NCBI GenBank assembly: GCA_029239545.1
Contig: JARBUQ010000249.1
Span: 1-6,881 of the forward strand
Length of the DNA: 6,881 nucleotides
Source of the DNA: Paenibacillus sp.
GTDB taxonomy: Bacteria; Bacillota; Bacilli; Paenibacillales; NBRC-103111
Direction: 5' to 3'
The notes beneath the pieces were generated by a model that was not told the origin of the DNA, made no database searches, and saw nothing but the letters and a program-made list of their open reading frames with translations. Position numbers and translations under genes: made by a program. This document shows, piece after piece, positions 1 to 5,079 of this stretch (position 1 is its first letter; each line of letters starts with the position of its first letter).

Positions 1-7
1 TTTCCGT

Positions 8-19
8 CTGCACATGCAC
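8..19. repeat. Possible degenerate fifth hairpin module
   Basis: CTGCA-CA-TGCAC resembles the stems of the array that follows, but its loop is only 2 nt. It is followed by TTCCTCTCCC, loosely like the CTAATTTCCCTC that follows the first full module. It starts 32 bases before module 1 instead of about 51. It could be a decayed copy or chance similarity. Confidence 0.25.
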
Positions 20-37
20 TTCCTCTCCCTTAGTACT

Positions 38-220
38 ACCTGTATTTCCTACATCTAATTTCCCTCTAACACCCTCTTTTTGGACTTTTAGCTGTAAAAC
101 CTACATCTATTTCTTCGGGTTTACCTTCATTTCGGACGGATCTCACTGAAATACCTGCAGAAAATGCAGCTATCTCGATCCTACGTCAAGATTCCGGAAA
201 ATTACCTGCAGGTTTTGCAG
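38..220. repeat. Array of four spaced short hairpin modules (probable intergenic repeat element)
   Basis: Four related modules follow each other, each a small stem with a 5-nt loop. Stems lie at 40-54 (CTGTA, loop TTTCC, TACAT), 92-106 (CTGTA, loop AAACC, TACAT), 155-169 (CTGCA, loop GAAAA, TGCAG) and 206-220 (CTGCA, loop GGTTT, TGCAG). Starts are 52, 63 and 51 bases apart. Flanks are also related: the first three stems are followed by CTAATTTC, CTATTTC or CTATCTC, and the last three are preceded by a GGA-N-rich stretch ending in TTA/ATA-(C/G)CTG. The fourth stem position is T-A in modules 1-2 and C-G in modules 3-4, a compensatory change that suggests the hairpin itself matters. From memory and unverified, similar CTGCA-loop-TGCAG segments recur between genes in Paenibacillus. 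No reading frame here looks like a gene. The function is unknown. Confidence 0.6.
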
Positions 221-298
221 TTCAGCTTTGAATGAAAACTCAAAATACCATTCGGTCTTTCTCCAAAAACTTATATTATCTGGTGCTAATAAGTTCAC

Positions 299-340
299 AA
301 AAAAAATACTCCGCGATAATCCTATCCGCAGTGTATTTTT
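299..340 (-). terminator. Rho-independent terminator after the GH15-like gene
   Basis: Read on the minus strand this is AAAAATAC, an A/A mismatch, then a lower stem CTGC/GCGG (one G-T pair), a bulged G, GATA/TATC, a GGAT loop, and GTAT followed by eight T residues. The stem starts about 14 bases after the stop codon of the GH15-like gene, where its transcript should end. The plus-strand reading also ends in a run of five T residues, so some activity in both directions is possible. Confidence 0.8.
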
Positions 341-353
341 GTCCATGCATCAT

Positions 354-1400
354 TTAATTGTTATTCCGAAAGGCTTCCTTGGCCAGGATGTACATAGCGC
401 TGCTCCAACCGAGCGGTGTATTCGGATTCGGGTCACTCGTCCGGCTGAAGTACAGCTCCGGCAATACGCCAGGCTCAAGCATAACATCCTCTGTCCATCT
501 TATATATCGCTCGGCCTGGTCACGTTGACCCAGCTCCATATAACAGAGCGCCAGCCATGGAAGGCCGAATGTCCATTCCGCTTCATAGCCATAATAAAAT
601 GCCAGCGGATGACTGCGGCCATGAACCGCTTCCAATGAACTGTAGTAGCTGTCACCTGCGTAACGAATGACCCCGCGATCCTTCAACAGCTCATGCTCAA
701 CCTGCTTCACAACCGTCTCGGCCATCACACCAGAAAATAATTGATACGGATAAATTAAGCTGAGCTGCGCCAAATCAACAGGTCGATTCTCACTCTCGCG
801 AGGGAAAAGATTCAGGACCGTCTTCAACCCTTTTTGAACCGTTGCTTCGGGCACATGAACAAGATGCTGAACCGCCTTCAATCCCGCAACGCAAGCTCCA
901 ACCGAGGAAGAGTGAACCTCACGGCCCTCCTCCCACATCCCATTGTCCGGATCATGCCAATATTCCACATTTTCCAGGTAACGGACAAGCTTCTGTACAA
1001 TTTCAATATCTTTATCATCACGGAACATCCGTTTGCCGACCTTTTCCCCCGAACCAATGCCGAATAAGAAAGCACCGATCATATCATGCTGGACATGTCC
1101 CCAGCTCTGATCATGAATCTCGGACACATCATGGGCCCTGTAACGAGCGTGGATGTATTCCCATTCCCATACAGGTTTGGCCTGACACAGAATATCCAGC
1201 TTCCACTCCAGCTGTCTGAACAAATCAAGCATTCTTGCATAAGCGCGTTCATAGTCATCGCCAGATCTTCTCAAATACGGCAAGGACATGTACACACTAT
1301 CCCTCAACCATACATAGGTATAGTGCTCTGACGGGCTAGCGATATACAACCCGTGCGGCAAACGCAATCGCTCCAACACATTGTAGCTTTGTTCCAACAT
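354..1400 (-). CDS. GH15-clan (alpha/alpha)6-barrel protein, phosphorylase b kinase alpha-like
   Basis: A 348-residue protein with no signal peptide or membrane segment, so cytoplasmic. It reads like the six-hairpin barrel shared by GH15 glucoamylases and the alpha/beta subunits of phosphorylase b kinase. Visible landmarks are WLRDSVY (31-37), an HARYR...QSWGHVQHD block (84-106), GMWEEGR...SSVG (154-168), EAEWTFGLPW (273-282) and LPELYFSR near the end (313-320), followed by PLGW. In GH15 enzymes the WE.R and LPE glutamates are the general acid and base, and E157/E158 and E315 occupy those places here. The N-terminal beta-sandwich of bacterial glucoamylases is absent. The longer in-frame start at 1430 (GTG) is rejected because an AAGGAGG site lies 9 bases before the ATG at 1398-1400. 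The substrate is unknown: an alpha-glucoside or a binding-only role are both open. It may be co-transcribed with the upstream phosphatase gene, 181 bases away. Confidence 0.85.
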   Translation of the reverse strand: MLEQSYNVLERLRLPHGLYIASPSEHYTYVWLRDSVYMSLPYLRRSGDDYERAYARMLDLFRQLEWKLDILCQAKPVWEWEYIHARYRAHDVSEIHDQSWGHVQHDMIGAFLFGIGSGEKVGKRMFRDDKDIEIVQKLVRYLENVEYWHDPDNGMWEEGREVHSSSVGACVAGLKAVQHLVHVPEATVQKGLKTVLNLFPRESENRPVDLAQLSLIYPYQLFSGVMAETVVKQVEHELLKDRGVIRYAGDSYYSSLEAVHGRSHPLAFYYGYEAEWTFGLPWLALCYMELGQRDQAERYIRWTEDVMLEPGVLPELYFSRTSDPNPNTPLGWSSAMYILAKEAFRNNN

Positions 1401-1409
1401 GGGTACATA

Positions 1410-1416
1410 CCTCCTT
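1410..1416 (-). promoter_or_regulatory. Ribosome binding site that fixes the start of the GH15-like gene
   Basis: On the minus strand this reads AAGGAGG, a full match to the anti-Shine-Dalgarno core, 9 bases before the ATG at 1398-1400. It lies inside the longer open frame that begins with GTG at 1428-1430, which argues strongly for the internal ATG. Confidence 0.85.
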
Positions 1417-1418
1417 AA

Positions 1419-1436
1419 GCGAATAGACACATTCGC
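1419..1436. repeat. Perfect 6+6 inverted repeat just upstream of the GH15-like ribosome site
   Basis: GCGAAT, a 6-base spacer, then ATTCGC. It ends two bases upstream of the AAGGAGG site of the GH15-like gene. It could be an operator or a hairpin in the mRNA leader. With a stem of only six pairs it may also be chance. Confidence 0.4.
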
Positions 1437-1581
1437 ACCTCGAAAGCATTCATTAAGGCGCTCTAGTCATCCAGCCCGGCATCTTGTAGTATGAGCACCT
1501 TCTGCATTTGTTATATCATGTGCGAAGAAGGCAAGTTTGGTCTCCATTATTCGGTAAAAAGTTTACAAGCACCCTAGCAGG

Positions 1582-2151
1582 TCATCCTAAATGAGCGGTG
1601 CAATTGTATAACTTGCAAAACCATCTGTCACGATCTCGCCGCAGAATGCTTAAAGCTGTATTTTGCAAAAGACCAGCAGGCATTTCATCCAACAAGCCAA
1701 TCAACATCGTGCCGATAAAAGCGCCGTGGCTTACAATAAGCACCTTAGAAGCTCCGTACTGTTCCGTGAGCTCGTCCAGGCTTAGCTTCCCTCTGGCGAA
1801 TAATTGCTCATCTGTCTCCGAGCCGTGATCAAGCAGTTTCCAGTCTTCACCCCAAAGGGCTATTCGTTCAGTCAAAGTCGTGCCATCCAGACGCCCATGC
1901 GTCCGCTCACGCAGTCTTGCATCAATGTGCACGGCAGGAAAATTAAGCTCTTCAGCAATTATCGTTGCCGTCTCGTACGCACGCTTCAGATCGCTGCTTA
2001 CGACAGCCTCCCAGCCTTCATGCTTCAGACGCTTAGCCAGCAATCTGGCTTGATGTCTTCCCGTCTCGTTTAATTCAATATCCGTCTGCCCCTGCAGTCT
2101 GCCTGACGCATTCCAATCCGTACTGCCATGGCGCACGAAACCCCATTCCAC
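1582..2151 (-). CDS. Histidine phosphatase superfamily protein (phosphoglycerate mutase-like)
   Basis: A 189-residue cytoplasmic phosphatase of the RHG family, which works through a phosphohistidine intermediate. The core residues are present: FVRHGSTDWN at 5-14 with nucleophile H8, SSDLKRAYETA at 52-62 with R57, LRER.HGRLDG at 80-90 with acid E82, and VSHGAFIG at 140-147 with H142. The length is typical of the small members (CobC / YhfR / broad-specificity phosphatases), and the substrate cannot be told from sequence. The start is GTG, with AAGGTGG 7 bases before it. The gene begins just after the terminator of the anti-sigma gene, so it either has its own promoter overlapping that terminator or depends on read-through. 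No clear terminator separates it from the GH15-like gene downstream, so the two may form a transcript. It is not a dedicated glycolytic mutase, which is longer (about 230-250 residues). Confidence 0.9.
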   Translation of the reverse strand: MEWGFVRHGSTDWNASGRLQGQTDIELNETGRHQARLLAKRLKHEGWEAVVSSDLKRAYETATIIAEELNFPAVHIDARLRERTHGRLDGTTLTERIALWGEDWKLLDHGSETDEQLFARGKLSLDELTEQYGASKVLIVSHGAFIGTMLIGLLDEMPAGLLQNTALSILRRDRDRWFCKLYNCTAHLG

Positions 2152-2169
2152 ACAATCCCCACCTTGCTC

Positions 2170-2204
2170 GTCAAAATAAGAAAAGCCCCTGCTGGAGAGG
2201 CTTT
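2170..2204 (-). terminator. Rho-independent terminator after the sigma/anti-sigma pair
   Basis: On the minus strand an 8-pair stem (AAAGCCTC with GGGGCTTT, one T-G pair, 7-nt loop) is followed by TCTTATTTTG. It lies about 33 bases after the anti-sigma stop codon and ends the ECF operon just before the histidine phosphatase gene. Confidence 0.75.
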
Positions 2205-2237
2205 AACGCTAAGCTATTCCTGATTAATCCTTGGATG

Positions 2238-2873
2238 CTAAGCCTTCGTGCGGGAAAGCCAATTCATAATTAACAGTGTACTCGTTAATCCGAGTAAAGA
2301 CAAGATAACGAAATAATCCGGGTAAGTACGGATCGGGCCCATTCGGATCATCGATGGTTCCTTGATGCTTGCAATCGCTACTGAACCGGTTATAGCTTTG
2401 GACTTCAGAGAAGAAGAATCGTTCCCTGATGGACCGCTCGTTGCACTCGCTACAGGCTTTAATCCATAGATTGCATTGCTCTCTGCTGAATAAATATCGG
2501 TGGCAGGCGAAGTTTGGAATATGGACAACAGCAGCCCAACCACGAACAGGGTCATACAAAAAGCAATAGCAATCGATGCATTCCTACGCAGGGCATAGGA
2601 GATCGAGTAGATTCGGTCCGCAACAGGCATCCGCCATTTCTCTCCTGCATAGATCCGACTCATCACTTGTGTAGATAAAGGCTCATATTGAGGCGGCCGT
2701 TCCAAAGATCCGACAGTTTCCCGAATGAGCTCAGCACTTTCCTGCCACATTGTAAACTCTTCCATACATCCTTCGCACGTAGACAAGTGAGTATCTATTG
2801 CTTGACGCCGCTCATCCTCTGCGGGGAGGTCCCAATATTCGGCGAGCATATCCTGAATGTCCGTGCACTTCAT
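2238..2873 (-). CDS. Zinc-finger (ZAS/zf-HC2) anti-sigma factor with two membrane segments
   Basis: A 211-residue membrane protein expected to hold the sigma factor encoded just upstream. The N-terminal part has the anti-sigma zinc motif H29-x3-C33-x2-C36 (in DTHLSTCEGC) and an extra Cys at position 3. A hydrophobic stretch at about 99-119 forms one membrane segment. A Ser-rich, probably external segment follows (about 120-185). A second hydrophobic stretch at about 187-206 ends in a short basic tail, so both ends should face the cytoplasm. Many ZAS anti-sigma factors have only one membrane segment followed by an external sensor domain, so the second segment at the very C-terminus is notable. 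Start: its ATG overlaps the sigma factor stop codon as ATGA, so the two are probably translationally coupled. The inducing signal cannot be inferred. Confidence 0.85.
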   Translation of the reverse strand: MKCTDIQDMLAEYWDLPAEDERRQAIDTHLSTCEGCMEEFTMWQESAELIRETVGSLERPPQYEPLSTQVMSRIYAGEKWRMPVADRIYSISYALRRNASIAIAFCMTLFVVGLLLSIFQTSPATDIYSAESNAIYGLKPVASATSGPSGNDSSSLKSKAITGSVAIASIKEPSMIRMGPIRTYPDYFVILSLLGLTSTLLIMNWLSRTKA

Positions 2874-3463
2874 CTTTGCTTCATCCCTTCGTACTCTTGA
2901 AAAATCGGTTCAGCCAAATAAGGCTCTAATTGCATTTTCACACTTGCTCTCGCTCGGAACAGCAGTGATTTCACTGAGCTGACCGTCTGGTCTAATATAT
3001 TCGCAATTTCTTGATAATCCAATTGGTCATATTCTCTTAGAATTAAGGCCGATCGCTGCTTCTCAGGTAAATTGTTAATCGCATTCCGTACCATGGAGGC
3101 TTTCTCATTGCGAAGGATCGCTTGCTCCGGCGTTGCTTCAGGCGAAGTGTGGGACAACTGCCCGCTCTCCTCCAGTGAAACATGAACTGCCTTGTTCCGT
3201 CTCAATTCACTAAGCACCGTGTTGCGGGCTATCGTGTACAGCCAGGTTGAGAAAGAAGCCTCAACTTCCCTGAAGGAATGCAGACTGCGGTAAGCTTTGT
3301 AGAAGGTTTCGGAGCAGAGGTCCTCGGCTACGATCTCCATACGGGAGCTCTTGAGCATGTGGAAAATAAATGCAAGAATTTTCCGTTCGTAGCGACGCAT
3401 GAGTTCCTCATATAATTGTACATTTCCGTCCTTGATTTCCCGGATGAGCTGGGAATCGGTCAT
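2870..3463 (-). CDS. ECF-type RNA polymerase sigma factor (sigma-70 family)
   Basis: A 197-residue sigma factor with only the two domains typical of the ECF group. Region 2 is at about 16-90 (LYEELMRRYERKILAF, then DLCSETFYKAYRSLHSF and FSTWLYTIARNTVLSELRR). Region 4 is at about 125-180 (NLPEKQRSALILREYDQLDYQEIANILDQ, then SSVKSLLFRARASVK as the recognition helix). A charged linker at about 91-122 joins them. It directs RNA polymerase to its own promoter set when released by its anti-sigma factor. An AAGGAGG site lies 9 bases before the ATG. The stop codon overlaps the start of the downstream zinc-finger anti-sigma gene by four bases. Such pairs often regulate themselves, but I could not find a convincing ECF promoter upstream. 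The ECF subgroup cannot be assigned from sequence reading alone. Confidence 0.92.
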   Translation of the reverse strand: MTDSQLIREIKDGNVQLYEELMRRYERKILAFIFHMLKSSRMEIVAEDLCSETFYKAYRSLHSFREVEASFSTWLYTIARNTVLSELRRNKAVHVSLEESGQLSHTSPEATPEQAILRNEKASMVRNAINNLPEKQRSALILREYDQLDYQEIANILDQTVSSVKSLLFRARASVKMQLEPYLAEPIFQEYEGMKQR

Positions 3464-3472
3464 TGCAAGAGG

Positions 3473-3479
3473 CCTCCTT
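3473..3479 (-). promoter_or_regulatory. Ribosome binding site of the ECF sigma gene
   Basis: AAGGAGG on the minus strand, 9 bases before the ATG at 3461-3463. It supports the chosen start. Confidence 0.8.
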
Positions 3480-3495
3480 GCCGTTCCGAAAACGT

Positions 3496-3533
3496 CTCCC
3501 TGTCATGTACACACGTTATTACTGACATGGGAG
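3496..3533. promoter_or_regulatory. Interrupted inverted repeat upstream of the sigma gene (possible operator or leader hairpin)
   Basis: CTCCCTGTCA at 3496-3505 pairs with TGACATGGGAG at 3523-3533. All ten pairs match, with a single bulged base, around a 17-base centre. The element ends about 33 bases upstream of the sigma start codon. It could bind a dimeric regulator or fold in the mRNA leader. No T tract follows it on either strand, so it does not look like a terminator. Confidence 0.5.
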
Positions 3534-3769
3534 CGAAAAGTTGCGCTAATAATTGAAAAAACGATCTATATGGATGATACATTTCACATCATTAGTAACT
3601 TCACCTATAAACAATTCTGTTAGGTGAGGAAAAATCCTGCTTTTGTTCGACAAAATCCCGTCATTCAATCCTTCACCAATACTTTCCAATATGAAACAGA
3701 ACGGAACACTCTCCCTACCATAAAACAAGAAGAGGAAAATGTAAATATTGGAATGGCAGGAAAGTTTAA

Positions 3770-3847
3770 ATAAAAAAATAACCGCCGGAGAACCGGCGGC
3801 TGCACATAGTGCCATTTTCGGATAGGAGTGGAGAGAAACCATACTGT
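3770..3847 (-). ncRNA. Candidate small RNA (about 78 nt) with C/U-rich 5' part
   Basis: A consensus promoter points to a transcript starting near 3847 and ending in the T tract of the terminator hairpin at about 3770. The 5' half is unstructured and pyrimidine-rich (UUUCUCUCCACUCCUAUCC). A small GCAC-UAU-GUGC hairpin follows, then the GC-rich terminator stem. No ribosome site precedes the ATG at 3842, which is only about 5 nt from the predicted start, so a coding role is unlikely though not excluded. C-rich segments that mimic the anti-Shine-Dalgarno sequence are known in Firmicute small RNAs such as RsaE/RoxS and FsrA. I do not recognise this one as either. It lies alone between the tyrA terminator and the ECF sigma gene. 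The boundaries are predictions from motifs. Confidence 0.6.
3771..3800 (-). terminator. Strong GC-rich rho-independent terminator of the candidate small RNA
   Basis: On the minus strand CCGCCGG-TTCT-CCGGCGG forms a perfect 7-pair stem with a 4-nt loop (two more pairs, G-T and A-T, can close it), followed by TTATTTTTTTA. No protein gene lies immediately upstream, since tyrA already has its own terminator, so this one must serve a separate short transcript. Confidence 0.85.
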
Positions 3848-3853
3848 AATTCG

Positions 3854-3883
3854 ATTATATTGTATCCGTTTACATTTTGTCAA
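3854..3883 (-). promoter_or_regulatory. Consensus sigma-A promoter of the candidate small RNA
   Basis: On the minus strand the -35 box is TTGACA (3878-3883) and the -10 box is TATAAT (3854-3859), both perfect, with an 18-base spacer. An A/T-rich stretch lies upstream of the -35. The predicted start is an A near 3847. It is the best promoter match I found in the window. Confidence 0.8.
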
Positions 3884-3914
3884 TGATTATTTTGCAAGCG
3901 GTTTCTTTTCCCCC

Positions 3915-3953
3915 TAAAAAACATGAGCAAGCCTTGTCAGGAAAGGCTTGCTC
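3915..3953 (-). terminator. Rho-independent terminator of the trp-hisC-tyrA operon
   Basis: An 11-pair perfect stem, GAGCAAGCCTT with AAGGCTTGCTC, has a 7-nt loop. On the minus strand it is followed by ATGTTTTTTAG. It begins about 10 bases after the tyrA stop codon and marks the operon end. Confidence 0.92.
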
Positions 3954-3963
3954 GATTCCAACC

Positions 3964-5055
3964 CTATAATCGCACTTCATATTGGTTGCTCTTCAATACT
4001 TGGATCGCCGCATCCATCTCCCGCTCATTTCGGAAGGAAAGACGCAGCACACCTGGGACATCAGCACGGCTCTCTATAATGTGCATATTGCTTAAATTAA
4101 TTCGATGATTGCCTAATAAGGATGCTATTTGTCCAATAATACCAGGATGATCGGGTACATCGACATAAACATCATAGATAGCAGTAATAATGCCCTTGCG
4201 GCGTTCAGGAAGCTGGCTGCGAAACTGAGCGGCTCGTCTGAACTGGTCCTCGATGCCCTGCCCATTCTCTTCTTTCAGCAGCGTCTGAAACTTATGAATC
4301 CTCTCGTTCCAATCCTCAAGCAGCTTCAGCATCACTTCCCGATTGTTCAACAAAATGTCTCGCCACATCTCGGGATGGCTGGAAGCTATCCGCGTAATAT
4401 CTCGGAAACCGCCTGCCGCAAGACTTTCGTACAAGGGATTCGTATCCTTGTAGTCAGCAATTTGGTTAACAAGCGCTGCTGCAATAATATGAGGTAAATG
4501 ACTGATCGCTCCGGCTATCAGATCATGCTCCAGTGCGTCCACACGCACGATTTGGGCTTTGGTATACTGAAGCAGCTCAACAAGCCGCATATAGGCTTGT
4601 TCAGGCGTACTGGCTCCCGGTGTCAGAACGTAGAAGGCATTCTCATAGAGATGCGAGCTTGCAGCCTCCACGCCTGAACGCTCGGAGCCCGCCATCGGAT
4701 GACCGCCTATAAAGTGAATATCCGTTCTGCCCAACTGGTCGGCACAATGAGTAATGGAAGCTTTTGTACTCCCAACGTCCGATATGATACAGCCCGGCTT
4801 CAGCTTGCACTGAACGATTCTATGCAAGTATTCCTCCAGGATGCCGACAGGCACACAAAGGAAAATAAAATCCGCTGCCTCCGCTGCTTCCTCTATCGAG
4901 GTTGTCGCTTGATCCACAACGCCACGCTTCAAAAACTTATCAGCCTCTAGAGGATCGGGAGTATGACCAATAATATGGAGGCCCGGCTTGCCCTTGAAAC
5001 AAAGTGCAAGCGAGCCGCCCATCAGACCAACCCCAAATATAGAAATCTTAGTCAT
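3964..5055 (-). CDS. tyrA: Prephenate dehydrogenase with C-terminal ACT domain
   Basis: Converts prephenate to 4-hydroxyphenylpyruvate with NAD in tyrosine synthesis, in the cytoplasm. A 363-residue protein with an N-terminal Rossmann domain: FGVGLMGGSLA at 7-17 is the dinucleotide loop and DVGSTK (93-98) follows. GGHPMAGSERSG (117-128) carries the catalytic His119 region. A helical dimerisation domain contains SHLPH (185-189) and GFRDITRIASSHPEMW (216-231). An ACT domain at about 294-363 (VYVDVPDHPGIIGQIASLL...) is the likely site of tyrosine feedback control, as in other Bacillales TyrA. A GTG three codons upstream (5062-5064) is possible, but AGAAGAG lies 8 bases before the ATG at 5053-5055, which is preferred. 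The gene follows hisC after a gap of 24 bases and ends at the operon terminator. In B. subtilis an EPSP synthase gene follows tyrA; here it does not. Confidence 0.93.
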   Translation of the reverse strand: MTKISIFGVGLMGGSLALCFKGKPGLHIIGHTPDPLEADKFLKRGVVDQATTSIEEAAEAADFIFLCVPVGILEEYLHRIVQCKLKPGCIISDVGSTKASITHCADQLGRTDIHFIGGHPMAGSERSGVEAASSHLYENAFYVLTPGASTPEQAYMRLVELLQYTKAQIVRVDALEHDLIAGAISHLPHIIAAALVNQIADYKDTNPLYESLAAGGFRDITRIASSHPEMWRDILLNNREVMLKLLEDWNERIHKFQTLLKEENGQGIEDQFRRAAQFRSQLPERRKGIITAIYDVYVDVPDHPGIIGQIASLLGNHRINLSNMHIIESRADVPGVLRLSFRNEREMDAAIQVLKSNQYEVRL

Positions 5056-5063
5056 TCGCTTCA

Positions 5064-5070
5064 CTCTTCT
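5064..5070 (-). promoter_or_regulatory. Ribosome binding site that favours the ATG start of tyrA
   Basis: AGAAGAG on the minus strand, 8 bases before the ATG at 5053-5055. It overlaps the alternative GTG start by one base, which makes that start unlikely. Confidence 0.55.
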
Positions 5071-5079
5071 GGTATAGGA

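Larger units (their letters stand above)
3464..3769. other. Gap between the candidate small RNA and the sigma gene, no convincing gene
   Basis: About 300 AT-rich bases. Besides the inverted repeat near the sigma start, there is a weak minus-strand hairpin at 3601-3627 (TCACCTA with TAGGTGA). One minus-strand frame stays open from 3842 down to 3546, but it has no ribosome site. Its 3' part reads like a protein (about 45 residues, ending HIDRFFNY), so a decayed or unusual small gene cannot be excluded. I saw no clear sigma-A or ECF promoter for the sigma gene. Confidence 0.5.

Noticed and set aside
1..235. CRISPR array
   Set aside because: The repeated modules are short, diverge from each other, are unevenly spaced and have related spacers, and no cas gene is in view, so this is not a CRISPR.
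228..638. Plus-strand open frame of 136 codons
   Set aside because: It runs antisense through the terminator and the 3' end of the well-supported GH15-like gene, shows no domain, and has no good ribosome site.
842..1219. Plus-strand open frame of 125 codons inside the GH15-like gene
   Set aside because: It is antisense to a gene with clear family motifs; its Pro/His-rich product looks like a shadow frame.
1401..1430. Longer N-terminus of the GH15-like protein starting with GTG at 1430
   Set aside because: The AAGGAGG ribosome site lies inside this extension, so the ATG at 1398-1400 is the better start.
1558..1572. GTAAA-CTT-TTTAC hairpin after the phosphatase gene as a terminator
   Set aside because: The stem is short and AT-only except for one pair, and no T tract follows, so I did not use it to separate the phosphatase and GH15-like genes.
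2224..2559. Second minus-strand frame of 111 codons within the anti-sigma gene
   Set aside because: It is a shadow of the anti-sigma reading frame, with no ribosome site and no recognisable domain.
3601..3627. Hairpin TCACCTA/TAGGTGA as a terminator
   Set aside because: Only seven pairs with a loose interior and no following T tract on the minus strand; it is probably incidental.
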